Source: GWE2-51-13 sp041736705
GTDB lineage: Bacteria > Bacillota_I > Bacilli_A > Erysipelotrichales > Erysipelotrichaceae
Assembly: GCA_041736705.1 (NCBI GenBank)
Contig: JBGSTC010000006.1
Span: 132,286 to 196,285, forward strand
DNA: 64,000 nt
Direction of reading: 5' to 3'
The notes under the pieces are model-generated. The model saw nothing but the letters and a program-made list of their open reading frames with translations, ran no database searches and was not told the origin of the DNA. Numbering within the stretch: position 1 is the first letter of the stretch; every line of letters starts with the position of its first letter. A program made the position numbers and the translations under genes. Positions 25,839-32,798 of this stretch are shown here, piece after piece.

Positions 25839-26299
25839 ACATCCTTCATACAAACAAAGAAAGCTTGGTTGCGGTCCACAAAAACGAACACGAGCCCTAT
25901 GAATACATCAAACATCAGGTGACACCGCGCAAACTCGGCATGAAAACGATGGTCGCTTTCTATGAAATCCCGCCCAACAAAGCGAACTACCCCATGCACA
26001 GCCATCTTGTCAGTGAAGAAGTTTTCTATGTTTTGGAAGGTTGCGGAACCCTTGAGACCCTTGAAGGAAGCTTCTTGATCCAAGCGGGCGATGTCATCGT
26101 TTGTCCCTGCGGCGAAGGGAACGCCCACCGCATCGTCAATACAGGGGATCAACCCTTGCGGTATCTGGATGTGGATACGGTGTCGGATCTGGATCTCGTC
26201 GCGTATCCCGAATCGCAAAAAATCGGGGTCATCCGTAACGGATCCCCGAGTCTGTTCTATCGCAAAGATGACGACGTCGACTACTATCTCGGTGAATGA
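25835..26299 (+). CDS. Cupin-domain protein
   Basis: A 154-residue single-domain cupin. Motif 1 is HSHLVSEEVFYVLEGCG (metal-binding His, His, Glu) and motif 2 is GDVIVCPCGEGNAHRIVN (His). The metal-binding residues are complete, so a metal-dependent sugar or small-molecule activity is possible, but the substrate is unknown. The C-terminal part YRKDDDVDYYLGE resembles a sugar-binding cupin end. It is the last gene of the sdaA-GNAT-nucleotidyltransferase run and faces rpsT. Confidence 0.82.
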   Translation: MNILHTNKESLVAVHKNEHEPYEYIKHQVTPRKLGMKTMVAFYEIPPNKANYPMHSHLVSEEVFYVLEGCGTLETLEGSFLIQAGDVIVCPCGEGNAHRIVNTGDQPLRYLDVDTVSDLDLVAYPESQKIGVIRNGSPSLFYRKDDDVDYYLGE

Positions 26300-26310
26300 C
26301 CGGGATTTTT

Positions 26311-26339
26311 TGTATAAAAAAATCAATCTTTCGATTGAT
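26311..26339 (-). terminator. Intrinsic terminator of rpsT
   Basis: Minus strand: ATCAATC and GATTGAT pair around GAAA and lead into a run of seven T. Confidence 0.85.
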
Positions 26340-26347
26340 CGTTTCGA

Positions 26348-26608
26348 CTAGACGGAAGCTACGATCTTGGCCAGACGTGATTTCTGACGGGAAGCGTAGT
26401 TTTTATGATGGATACCGCCGGTAACGGCTTTGTCCAACTTTGAATTCACGAGATCCAAAGCAGTTTTCGCAGCGTCGGCATCTTTCAACTCGACAGCTTT
26501 CAAAACGGTTTTGATCGCGGTTTTCAGAGCGGATTTTTCAGATGTTACCGCGGCGCTACGCTTTAGATTCGTCAATGCGCGTTTCTTTTGGGATTTGATT
26601 TGTGGCAT
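26348..26608 (-). CDS. rpsT: Ribosomal protein S20
   Basis: An 86-residue basic, helical protein: MPQIKSQKKRALTNLKRS at the N-terminus and GGIHHKNYASRQKSRLAK at the C-terminus are S20 signatures. A longer in-frame extension to 26707 is not real: the ATG at 26608 follows GGAGGTG with good spacing and a promoter lies inside the extension. It is a single-gene unit, on the strand opposite to its neighbours, as in B. subtilis after holA. Confidence 0.97.
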   Translation of the reverse strand: MPQIKSQKKRALTNLKRSAAVTSEKSALKTAIKTVLKAVELKDADAAKTALDLVNSKLDKAVTGGIHHKNYASRQKSRLAKIVASV

Positions 26609-26639
26609 GCGTGCACCTCCTTGTTCTTTGTACCGTCTG

Positions 26640-26668
26640 ATTATAGCAAACCCGCTTTTAAAAAGCAA
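26640..26668 (-). promoter_or_regulatory. Promoter of rpsT
   Basis: Minus strand: TTGCTT (26663-26668), 17-base spacer, TATAAT (26640-26645) with TGC in front. Confidence 0.8.
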
Positions 26669-26700
26669 GGAACAATGCTGACAAAGGTGAGAGGGGGACG

Positions 26701-26728
26701 AAGACAAAGCCTGAAAATATGCTATAAT
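26701..26728 (+). promoter_or_regulatory. Promoter of fmt
   Basis: AAGACA, 16-base spacer, TATAAT (26723-26728) with TGC in front (extended -10). Confidence 0.65.
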
Positions 26729-26748
26729 ATCCGACGGGAGGCAAAAAC

Positions 26749-27699
26749 ATGGAAAAAAAGCGGATTATCTTTATGGGAACGCCGGATTTCGCCGTCGAAA
26801 TACTGTCGGTCCTTCTGCAGGAAAACATGGATGTCGTCGCCGTGGTGACCCAACCGGACAAACCGGTCGGCCGCAAGCACGAAATCAAGCCGACCCCGGT
26901 CAAGGCGAAAGCCCTTGAAAACGGGATTTTCGTGATGCAACCGGAAAAGATCGGAACCATCGCCGAAGAAATCGAAACTTTGAAACCGGATCTGATCGTG
27001 ACCTGCGCCTACGGGCAATTCATTCCGCAAAGGATCTTGGATATGCCGTTGTTTGGAAGTATCAACGTCCATGCCTCGCTTCTGCCGGAGTACCGCGGAG
27101 GCGCCCCGATCCACAAGTCGATCATTGACGGAAACAAGAAGACCGGCATCTCGATCATGCGCATGGTCAAACGGATGGATGCGGGCGACGTGATGTCGCA
27201 AATCGAAGTGGACATCAGCGACGACGATACCGTCGGTACGCTACACGATAAATTGCAGCGTGCAGGAGCGGATTTACTCAGGGAAAGCCTGGAGCTTCTC
27301 TTTAATGGAAACGCACGTTGGCAGCCCCAGGACGAGTCCAAGGCGACCTTCGCCTACAATATCACAAAAGAACAAGAATTCGTTTCATTCAACCGTGATG
27401 TCAAGACGGTATATGATCACATACGCGGCTTGATTCCCTGGCCGGTCGGTTACGGCGTGGTCAACGGGAAGAAAATCAAGTTCCACCGCGTCGGCTATCA
27501 ACAAGGAAGATCGCAAGGGAAACCCGGTGAAATCCTCGGACTTGAAGAGGAGGCGCTTGTCGTCCAAGCGCTCGATGGCGTCCTCATGCTTTATGAAGTG
27601 CAGTTGGAAGGAAAAGGAAAGAGTAACGCAAGCGACTTCTTTAACGGGATCGGGAAAACCATGGTCCACGCTTGCTTTGAGGAAAATCATGAAAGTTAG
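26749..27699 (+). CDS. fmt: Methionyl-tRNA formyltransferase
   Basis: A 316-residue enzyme that formylates initiator Met-tRNA using 10-formyl-THF. RIIFMGTPDFAVEIL opens the Rossmann-like domain; INVHASLLPEYRGGAPIHKSI contains the SLLP folate-binding loop; the C-terminal OB-like tRNA-binding domain has IRGLIPWPVGYGVV. Length is standard. GGGAGG precedes the ATG. In many Bacillota fmt lies beside def and priA; here it stands apart, next to an ECF S component and lepA. Confidence 0.96.
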   Translation: MEKKRIIFMGTPDFAVEILSVLLQENMDVVAVVTQPDKPVGRKHEIKPTPVKAKALENGIFVMQPEKIGTIAEEIETLKPDLIVTCAYGQFIPQRILDMPLFGSINVHASLLPEYRGGAPIHKSIIDGNKKTGISIMRMVKRMDAGDVMSQIEVDISDDDTVGTLHDKLQRAGADLLRESLELLFNGNARWQPQDESKATFAYNITKEQEFVSFNRDVKTVYDHIRGLIPWPVGYGVVNGKKIKFHRVGYQQGRSQGKPGEILGLEEEALVVQALDGVLMLYEVQLEGKGKSNASDFFNGIGKTMVHACFEENHES

Positions 27700-28168
27700 A
27701 ACGTTAACCATCACCGCGCTATTGATGGCGATGGTCACGATCGTTACGATGTACATCGCCTTTCCCATCTTCCAAGGGTATCTGAACCTGGGGGATGTCA
27801 TGGTCATGGGCATGGCGGTTTTATTGCCTCTTCCCCTGACACCGCTCGCCGGTGTCGCATCGATGTTGGCGGACTTGCTTCTGGGATACGGCGTCTATGC
27901 CCCCTTCACCCTGGTCATCAAAGCCGTCGAAGCCTTGTTGATCGGACTCTGGGTCCACAACCACAAAAACAAAGCCGTGCCGCTCTATGTCTACATGATC
28001 GGCGGTCTCTGGATGGCGCTTGCCTACGGGTTGACCGATGTCATCCTTGCCGATAATCCCGGCGTCTTCTTTCTATCCTTCGGCTACAATGCATTGCAAG
28101 GGATCGTCTGTTCTCTGATCGCTTTCCCGCTCTTTCGTAAACTGCGGATGTTCCGCGATAAAATCTAG
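27689..28168 (+). CDS. ECF transporter S component, unknown substrate
   Basis: A 159-residue membrane protein with about five to six helices. The N-terminus LTITALLMAMVTIVTMYIAFPIF and the loop QGYLNLGDVMVM are typical of the ECF_trnsprt family, in which a small S protein captures a vitamin for the shared EcfAA'T module. The module is not in this window. No riboswitch precedes it, so the substrate cannot be inferred. It overlaps fmt by 11 bases and starts after GAGG. Alternatives are few; the fold class is fairly clear. Confidence 0.82.
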   Translation: MKVRTLTITALLMAMVTIVTMYIAFPIFQGYLNLGDVMVMGMAVLLPLPLTPLAGVASMLADLLLGYGVYAPFTLVIKAVEALLIGLWVHNHKNKAVPLYVYMIGGLWMALAYGLTDVILADNPGVFFLSFGYNALQGIVCSLIAFPLFRKLRMFRDKI

Positions 28169-28235
28169 CTTATTCAACGCTTCGCCGACTCGCAGTTCAG
28201 TCGTCGAAGAACGTATCTCCTAAGGAGGAAACTAA

Positions 28236-30038
28236 ATGGATCAATCGAAAATTCGAAATTTCTCGATCATCGCACATATCGACCACGGGAAGTCCACACT
28301 GGCCGACCGGATTCTTGAAATGACCCAGACGGTCGCTTCGCGCGACATGGTCGAACAAATCCTCGACAGCATGTCGTTGGAACGCGAACGCGGGATCACG
28401 ATCAAACTGAACGCCGTCCAGTTGAAATACACCGCCAAGAACGGGGAAGAGTATCTTTTCCATCTCATCGACACCCCGGGTCACGTCGACTTCACCTATG
28501 AAGTATCCCGCTCCCTGGCGGCCTGCGAAGGGGCGGTTTTGGTCGTCGACGCATCGCAGGGCATCGAGGCGCAAACCTTGGCCAACGTCTATCTCGCCCT
28601 CGACAACAACCTTGAAATCATCCCGGTCATCAATAAGATCGACCTGCCTTCCGCCATGCCCGACATGGTCATCGACGAAATCGAAAACATCATCGGATTG
28701 GAGGCGAAGAATGCGCCACGCATCTCGGCGAAAAGCGGGCTGAATGTCGACCAAGTGCTCGAAGCCATCGTCGAACGCGTCCCCGCGCCTGCCGGAAGCC
28801 CCGACCATCCTCTCCAAGCCCTTGTCTTCGACTCGATCTTCGATACGTACCGCGGGGTCATTTCCTATGTCCGCATCAAAGAAGGACAGGTCAAGGTGGG
28901 GGATAAGATCCGCTTTATGCAGACCAATTCCGAATACGAAGTCACGGAACTCGGGATCCGTACCCCCAAGGAAGTGAAGAAAGACATGCTTCAATGCGGG
29001 GAAGTCGGTTGGATCGCAGCGCAAGTACGTTCGGTCAAAGACGTCCACGTCGGGGATACGATCACCGCGGTCGAAAATCCCGCACCTTCTCCCTTACCCG
29101 GTTACCGTCAACTCAATTCGATGGTGTTCTGCGGACTCTATCCCGTCGATACCAACCGCTACAACGACCTACGCGACGCCCTGGAAAAACTCCAGCTCAA
29201 CGACGCCGCCTTGCGCTTTGAAGCCGAATCCTCCCAAGCCTTGGGTTTCGGTTTCCGTTGCGGATTCCTCGGACTTCTGCATATGGATGTCATCCAGGAG
29301 CGGCTCGAGCGTGAATACAACCTGAACCTCATCGCCACCGCGCCTTCCGTCGTCTACCATGCGTTCTTGACGGACGGGACGATGATGGAAATCGACAACC
29401 CTTCCTTCCTCCCGGATGTCCAACGCATCGAACACATGGAAGAACCCTATGTCAAAGCGACGATCATGGTCCCCAAGGACTATATCGGACCGGTCATGGA
29501 ACTGAGCCAGAAGAAGCGCGGCATCTATAAAGACATGCATTACATCGATCCGACCCGCAACACCTTGGTCTATGAACTTCCGTTGGCGGAAATCGTCTTC
29601 GACTACTTCGATAAACTCAAATCGGCCACCAAAGGCTATGCTTCCTTGGATTATGAATTGATCGGATACCAAGCCTCCAACCTGGTCAAGATGGACATCA
29701 TGCTGAACACGGAAGTCATCGACGCCCTATCGACGATCGTGCATCGCGACTTCGCCTATGGACGCGGGAAAGTCATCACGGAGAAACTCCGCAAACTCAT
29801 CCCGAGGCAACAATTCGAAATCCCCATCCAGGCCGCCATCAACCACAAGATCATCGCACGCAGCGACATCAAAGCCTTGCGTAAGAACGTCTTGGCGAAA
29901 TGTTACGGCGGGGATATCTCGCGTAAGAAGAAACTGTTGGAGAAACAGAAGGAAGGGAAGAAGCGCATGAAGATGGTCGGATCCGTCGAAGTGCCGCAGG
30001 AAGCCTTCATGGCCGTCCTTTCCATGGATGATGAATAA
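28236..30038 (+). CDS. lepA: Elongation factor 4 (LepA) GTPase
   Basis: A 600-residue translational GTPase. G-domain motifs are AHIDHGKSTL, the switch region RERGITIK, DTPGHVDF and NKIDLP, followed by the EF-G-like domains and the LepA-specific C-terminal domain (RKKKLLEKQKEGKKRMKM). It acts in ribosome back-translocation or initiation control. TAAGGAGG precedes the ATG. lepA followed closely by hemW is the B. subtilis order, here with a MazG-like gene in between. Confidence 0.97.
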   Translation: MDQSKIRNFSIIAHIDHGKSTLADRILEMTQTVASRDMVEQILDSMSLERERGITIKLNAVQLKYTAKNGEEYLFHLIDTPGHVDFTYEVSRSLAACEGAVLVVDASQGIEAQTLANVYLALDNNLEIIPVINKIDLPSAMPDMVIDEIENIIGLEAKNAPRISAKSGLNVDQVLEAIVERVPAPAGSPDHPLQALVFDSIFDTYRGVISYVRIKEGQVKVGDKIRFMQTNSEYEVTELGIRTPKEVKKDMLQCGEVGWIAAQVRSVKDVHVGDTITAVENPAPSPLPGYRQLNSMVFCGLYPVDTNRYNDLRDALEKLQLNDAALRFEAESSQALGFGFRCGFLGLLHMDVIQERLEREYNLNLIATAPSVVYHAFLTDGTMMEIDNPSFLPDVQRIEHMEEPYVKATIMVPKDYIGPVMELSQKKRGIYKDMHYIDPTRNTLVYELPLAEIVFDYFDKLKSATKGYASLDYELIGYQASNLVKMDIMLNTEVIDALSTIVHRDFAYGRGKVITEKLRKLIPRQQFEIPIQAAINHKIIARSDIKALRKNVLAKCYGGDISRKKKLLEKQKEGKKRMKMVGSVEVPQEAFMAVLSMDDE

Positions 30039-30039
30039 A

Positions 30040-30321
30040 ATGGAAGAACTACTCGCTAAAATACAGAAGATGCGTGAAGACAAAGGTTGGGATAAAAGCG
30101 ACACGCCGGAAATCCTGGCGAAGTCCGTTTTCGTCGAAGCCGGGGAGTTGCTGGAATGCTATCTCGGCGAACCCCGATTGGATCATGTCAAATCGGAACT
30201 GGCGGATGTGCTGATGTACGCTCTTTCCCTATGCGTCGACCTCGGGTTGGACCCCGTCGACGTCGTCGTTTCCAAGTTCATCGACATCGACGCCCGTTAT
30301 CCCTCGAAAACCCATGATTGA
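30040..30321 (+). CDS. MazG-like nucleotide pyrophosphohydrolase family protein
   Basis: A protein of 93 residues with the all-alpha NTP-pyrophosphatase fold. EELLAKIQKMREDKGW is the N-terminal helix of MazG-like proteins; VEAGELLECY (ExxE) and LADVLMYAL (second ExxD) are the metal-binding elements. Such proteins clear non-canonical or damaged nucleotides. The start is uncertain: ATGs at 30028 and 30031 are in frame and overlap lepA. It overlaps hemW by 8 bases. Confidence 0.85.
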   Translation: MEELLAKIQKMREDKGWDKSDTPEILAKSVFVEAGELLECYLGEPRLDHVKSELADVLMYALSLCVDLGLDPVDVVVSKFIDIDARYPSKTHD

Positions 30322-31408
30322 ATCCCTCTACCTCCATGTCCCGTTCTGCGAGGACATCTGTTCCTACTGCGATTTCACACGGGTGAAGATCCATCCGATC
30401 TTGGTCGAGAAATACCTGCTGACCTTATTTGAAGAAATCAAAGCGATCCCCAATCATCCGATGAAAACACTTTATCTGGGCGGAGGGACGCCGAGCGCGT
30501 TGGCGGATGAAGAACTGGAAGCGCTGCTGGCAGCGCTTGAGGGATATCATGATTCATCGAGTGAATTCACGATGGAAGCCAATCCGGATTCGCTGACACA
30601 CGATAAAGTCGAACTGATGGTCCGCTACGGGGTCAACCGCGTCAGCATGGGGGTTCAAACCTTCGATGCGGAAGAACTATCATTACTTAATCGGACACAT
30701 ACGGCACAGGACATCGAAAACGCGATCTCCTTGCTGCATCGTCACGGGATCCATAACCTTTCGATCGACTTGATCTACGGTCTTCCCAAACAAACGCTAA
30801 AGAGTTGGGAAACCACGCTGCGTCATGCGGTCTCCCTGGACATTTCACACATTTCGCTCTACAGTCTGACCATCGAAGAACACTCCGAGTTCGGACGCAA
30901 GGGGATAAAACAATGCGATAGCGACCTTGAAGCCGCGATGTATTTCAAAGCCGTCCAGGTTCTTGGCGAACACGGGTTCAATCGCTATGAAATCAGCAGT
31001 TTCACCAAAGATCAACCCTCGCGCCACAATCTTGCCTATTGGCACTACGACGAATTCTACGGACTCGGTCCGGGTGCGACGGAAATGACGAACCATCGCC
31101 GCATCGTCAAAACCACCAATCTGGATCACTACGCCAAAGGGAAGACCCTCGGCGAAACCACGGAACTGAGTGTCGACGACGAACAGTTCGAATTCATCAT
31201 GATGGGATTACGATTGACGGAAGGGATCGATCTGGATCGCTTCGAAACCCGCTTCCATCTTCGGGCGGAAGATCGGTTCGCCGATGCGATCCGTGAGAAC
31301 ATCGCGAAAAAAAGGCTCGTCATGACGACGAACCGATTGTACTGCAGCGATGAAGGACTCGCGATGCTGAACGACGTCCTGCTTAGTTTTCTTCCCGATA
31401 CGCCTTGA
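30314..31408 (+). CDS. hemW: HemW, radical SAM haem chaperone
   Basis: A 364-residue radical SAM protein. The cluster-binding motif is Cys12-x3-Cys16-x2-Cys19 in FCEDICSYCDF; the glycine-rich SAM segment YLGGGTPSAL and MEANPDSL follow. The HNxxYW motif (RHNLAYW) in the C-terminal half is the mark of HemW rather than of true coproporphyrinogen oxidase HemN. It delivers haem to membrane enzymes. Its 3' end overlaps the convergent dehydrogenase gene by 26 bases and no terminator is visible there. Confidence 0.94.
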   Translation: MIESLYLHVPFCEDICSYCDFTRVKIHPILVEKYLLTLFEEIKAIPNHPMKTLYLGGGTPSALADEELEALLAALEGYHDSSSEFTMEANPDSLTHDKVELMVRYGVNRVSMGVQTFDAEELSLLNRTHTAQDIENAISLLHRHGIHNLSIDLIYGLPKQTLKSWETTLRHAVSLDISHISLYSLTIEEHSEFGRKGIKQCDSDLEAAMYFKAVQVLGEHGFNRYEISSFTKDQPSRHNLAYWHYDEFYGLGPGATEMTNHRRIVKTTNLDHYAKGKTLGETTELSVDDEQFEFIMMGLRLTEGIDLDRFETRFHLRAEDRFADAIRENIAKKRLVMTTNRLYCSDEGLAMLNDVLLSFLPDTP

Positions 31409-32252
31409 TCAATGCCTGCGTACCCAACATACCGTGTCCTTCGTCAAGAAGCGTACGGTATTTTTTCAAGACTTCGTTCAATATCGGAAGTTCGATCTGA
31501 AACCCCTTGGCTTCTTCCGTCACCAAATCCATGTCCTTGACGAAATGATGGATATAGAAGCCGGGTGCCGTATCGTTCTTCAGAATCTTGGGACCGTTGT
31601 TTGAGAGTTGCCAACTCCCGGCGGCCCCGGTCGAAATAGCCTGAAGCATCTTGTCCGCATCCAATCCCGACGCTTGCGCATACAGGATCGCTTCCGTCGT
31701 CGCGGCGATCGCTCCGGCGACCGCGATCTGGTTGGCCATCTTGGTATGCTGACCGAAAGAAGCCATTCCCATATGGCGAATGTTCTTACCCAGTTTCTCA
31801 AACAAAGGGAAGACTTCGTCGAACGCATCACTGTCCCCGCCGACCATGATCGCCAAGGTCGCGTTTCGCGCCCCCACATCGCCCCCTGAAACCGGTGCGT
31901 CCAATACGCTGATTCCCCGTGTTTTTCCTTCTTGATAGAGTCGTTGCGCGAGCTTGGGCGACGAAGTGGTCATATCGACGCAGATCGTACCCTCTGACGC
32001 ATGACGCAGGATCCCGTTTTCGCCCAAATACACTTCCTCGACATCCTTGGGATAGCCGACCATCGTGAACACGACGTCGACCCCTTCGACACACGCCGCC
32101 ACCGAATCGAACCAGAGTGCCCCGGCATCGATCAGGTTTTGCGCTTTTTGCGGACTGCGTGTGAACACATGGACCGGATACCCCGCGTCCATCAGATGCT
32201 TCGCCATCGCATTCCCCATCACTCCCGTACCGATCCACGCTATTTTTTTCAT
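31383..32252 (-). CDS. 3-hydroxyisobutyrate dehydrogenase family NAD(P) oxidoreductase
   Basis: A 289-residue beta-hydroxyacid dehydrogenase. The Rossmann fold begins IAWIGTGVMGNAMAKHL; HVFTRSPQKA with Arg at the end of beta-2 suggests NADP preference. DAPVSGGDVGARN is the substrate loop and GQHTKMANQI carries the catalytic lysine. Possible substrates include 3-hydroxyisobutyrate, tartronate semialdehyde and succinic semialdehyde; none is favoured. It has its own promoter and is isolated among translation genes. Confidence 0.9.
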   Translation of the reverse strand: MKKIAWIGTGVMGNAMAKHLMDAGYPVHVFTRSPQKAQNLIDAGALWFDSVAACVEGVDVVFTMVGYPKDVEEVYLGENGILRHASEGTICVDMTTSSPKLAQRLYQEGKTRGISVLDAPVSGGDVGARNATLAIMVGGDSDAFDEVFPLFEKLGKNIRHMGMASFGQHTKMANQIAVAGAIAATTEAILYAQASGLDADKMLQAISTGAAGSWQLSNNGPKILKNDTAPGFYIHHFVKDMDLVTEEAKGFQIELPILNEVLKKYRTLLDEGHGMLGTQALIKAYREEN

Positions 32253-32270
32253 TTTATGTACCTCGAAGCC

Positions 32271-32300
32271 ATTATATCACGGGGAAATCATGCCGGTCAC
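32271..32300 (-). promoter_or_regulatory. Promoter of the dehydrogenase gene
   Basis: Minus strand: GTGACC, 18-base spacer, TATAAT (32271-32276) with TGA in front. It is back to back with the rpsO promoter. Confidence 0.65.
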
Positions 32301-32329
32301 TTGCCAAAGGGCGGGTTGTATGATATTCT
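32301..32329 (+). promoter_or_regulatory. Promoter of rpsO
   Basis: TTGCCA (32301-32306), 17-base spacer, TATTCT (32324-32329) with TGA in front (extended -10). An 80-base leader with no clear structure follows. Confidence 0.6.
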
Positions 32330-32408
32330 GTTCATGCTTTTGTACTGGGTCTTTGGATTTCCTCATCCATCCACGCGGTATAGAAGGACTCAACAAGGAG
32401 GAGTACAC

Positions 32409-32675
32409 ATGTTATTGAAAGCTGAAAAGACCGCCATCATCCAAGCGTATGCCCGATTCGAAGGGGATACCGGTTCGGTCGAAGTCCAAGTCGCCGTTCT
32501 GACCGCTCAAATCAACCGTTTGACCGATCACTTGAAAGAACACAAGAAAGACTACCATTCGCTTCGCGGTCTGATGAAGATGGTCGGACGTCGCCGTAGC
32601 CTGATGGTCTATCTGCGCAACGAAGATGTCAACCGTTACCGTGATTTGGTACAACGTTTAGGTCTCCGTAAGTAA
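32409..32675 (+). CDS. rpsO: Ribosomal protein S15
   Basis: An 88-residue S15: GDTGSVEVQVAVLTAQINRLTDHLK and DYHSLRGLMKMVGRRRSLMVYL are the rRNA-contacting signatures. AAGGAGG precedes the ATG at 32409; the frame is open upstream to 32001 but has no support there. It is followed by its own terminator and then by pnp, the usual rpsO-pnp order. Confidence 0.98.
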   Translation: MLLKAEKTAIIQAYARFEGDTGSVEVQVAVLTAQINRLTDHLKEHKKDYHSLRGLMKMVGRRRSLMVYLRNEDVNRYRDLVQRLGLRK

Positions 32676-32680
32676 GTCGA

Positions 32681-32709
32681 AAAAGCAACCGCAAGGTTGC
32701 TTTTCTCTT
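32681..32709 (+). terminator. Intrinsic terminator of rpsO
   Basis: AAAAGCAACC and GGTTGCTTTT pair around a GCAA tetraloop, then CTCTT. Confidence 0.85.
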
Positions 32710-32761
32710 GGATCAGGGCAAAATCAAGCAGAAAACATTCGTGGCGTTTAGGAAAAGGATA

Positions 32762-32770
32762 TGCTAAAAT
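32762..32770 (+). promoter_or_regulatory. Promoter of pnp (extended -10)
   Basis: TGCTAAAAT with no clear -35 box, 28 bases before the start codon. Confidence 0.6.
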
Positions 32771-32798
32771 GAATAAGTTAAAACAAAGAGGAGAAAAC

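Noticed and set aside
25371..26299. Toxin-antitoxin pair made of the nucleotidyltransferase and cupin genes
   Set aside because: No HEPN or AbiEi-like partner; the neighbour is an ordinary cupin with a full metal site.
26609..26707. N-terminal extension of rpsT
   Set aside because: The rpsT promoter and Shine-Dalgarno site lie inside it.
31383..31408. Overlap of hemW and the dehydrogenase as an assembly error
   Set aside because: Both proteins end with plausible C-termini, and short convergent overlaps are common in this compact segment.
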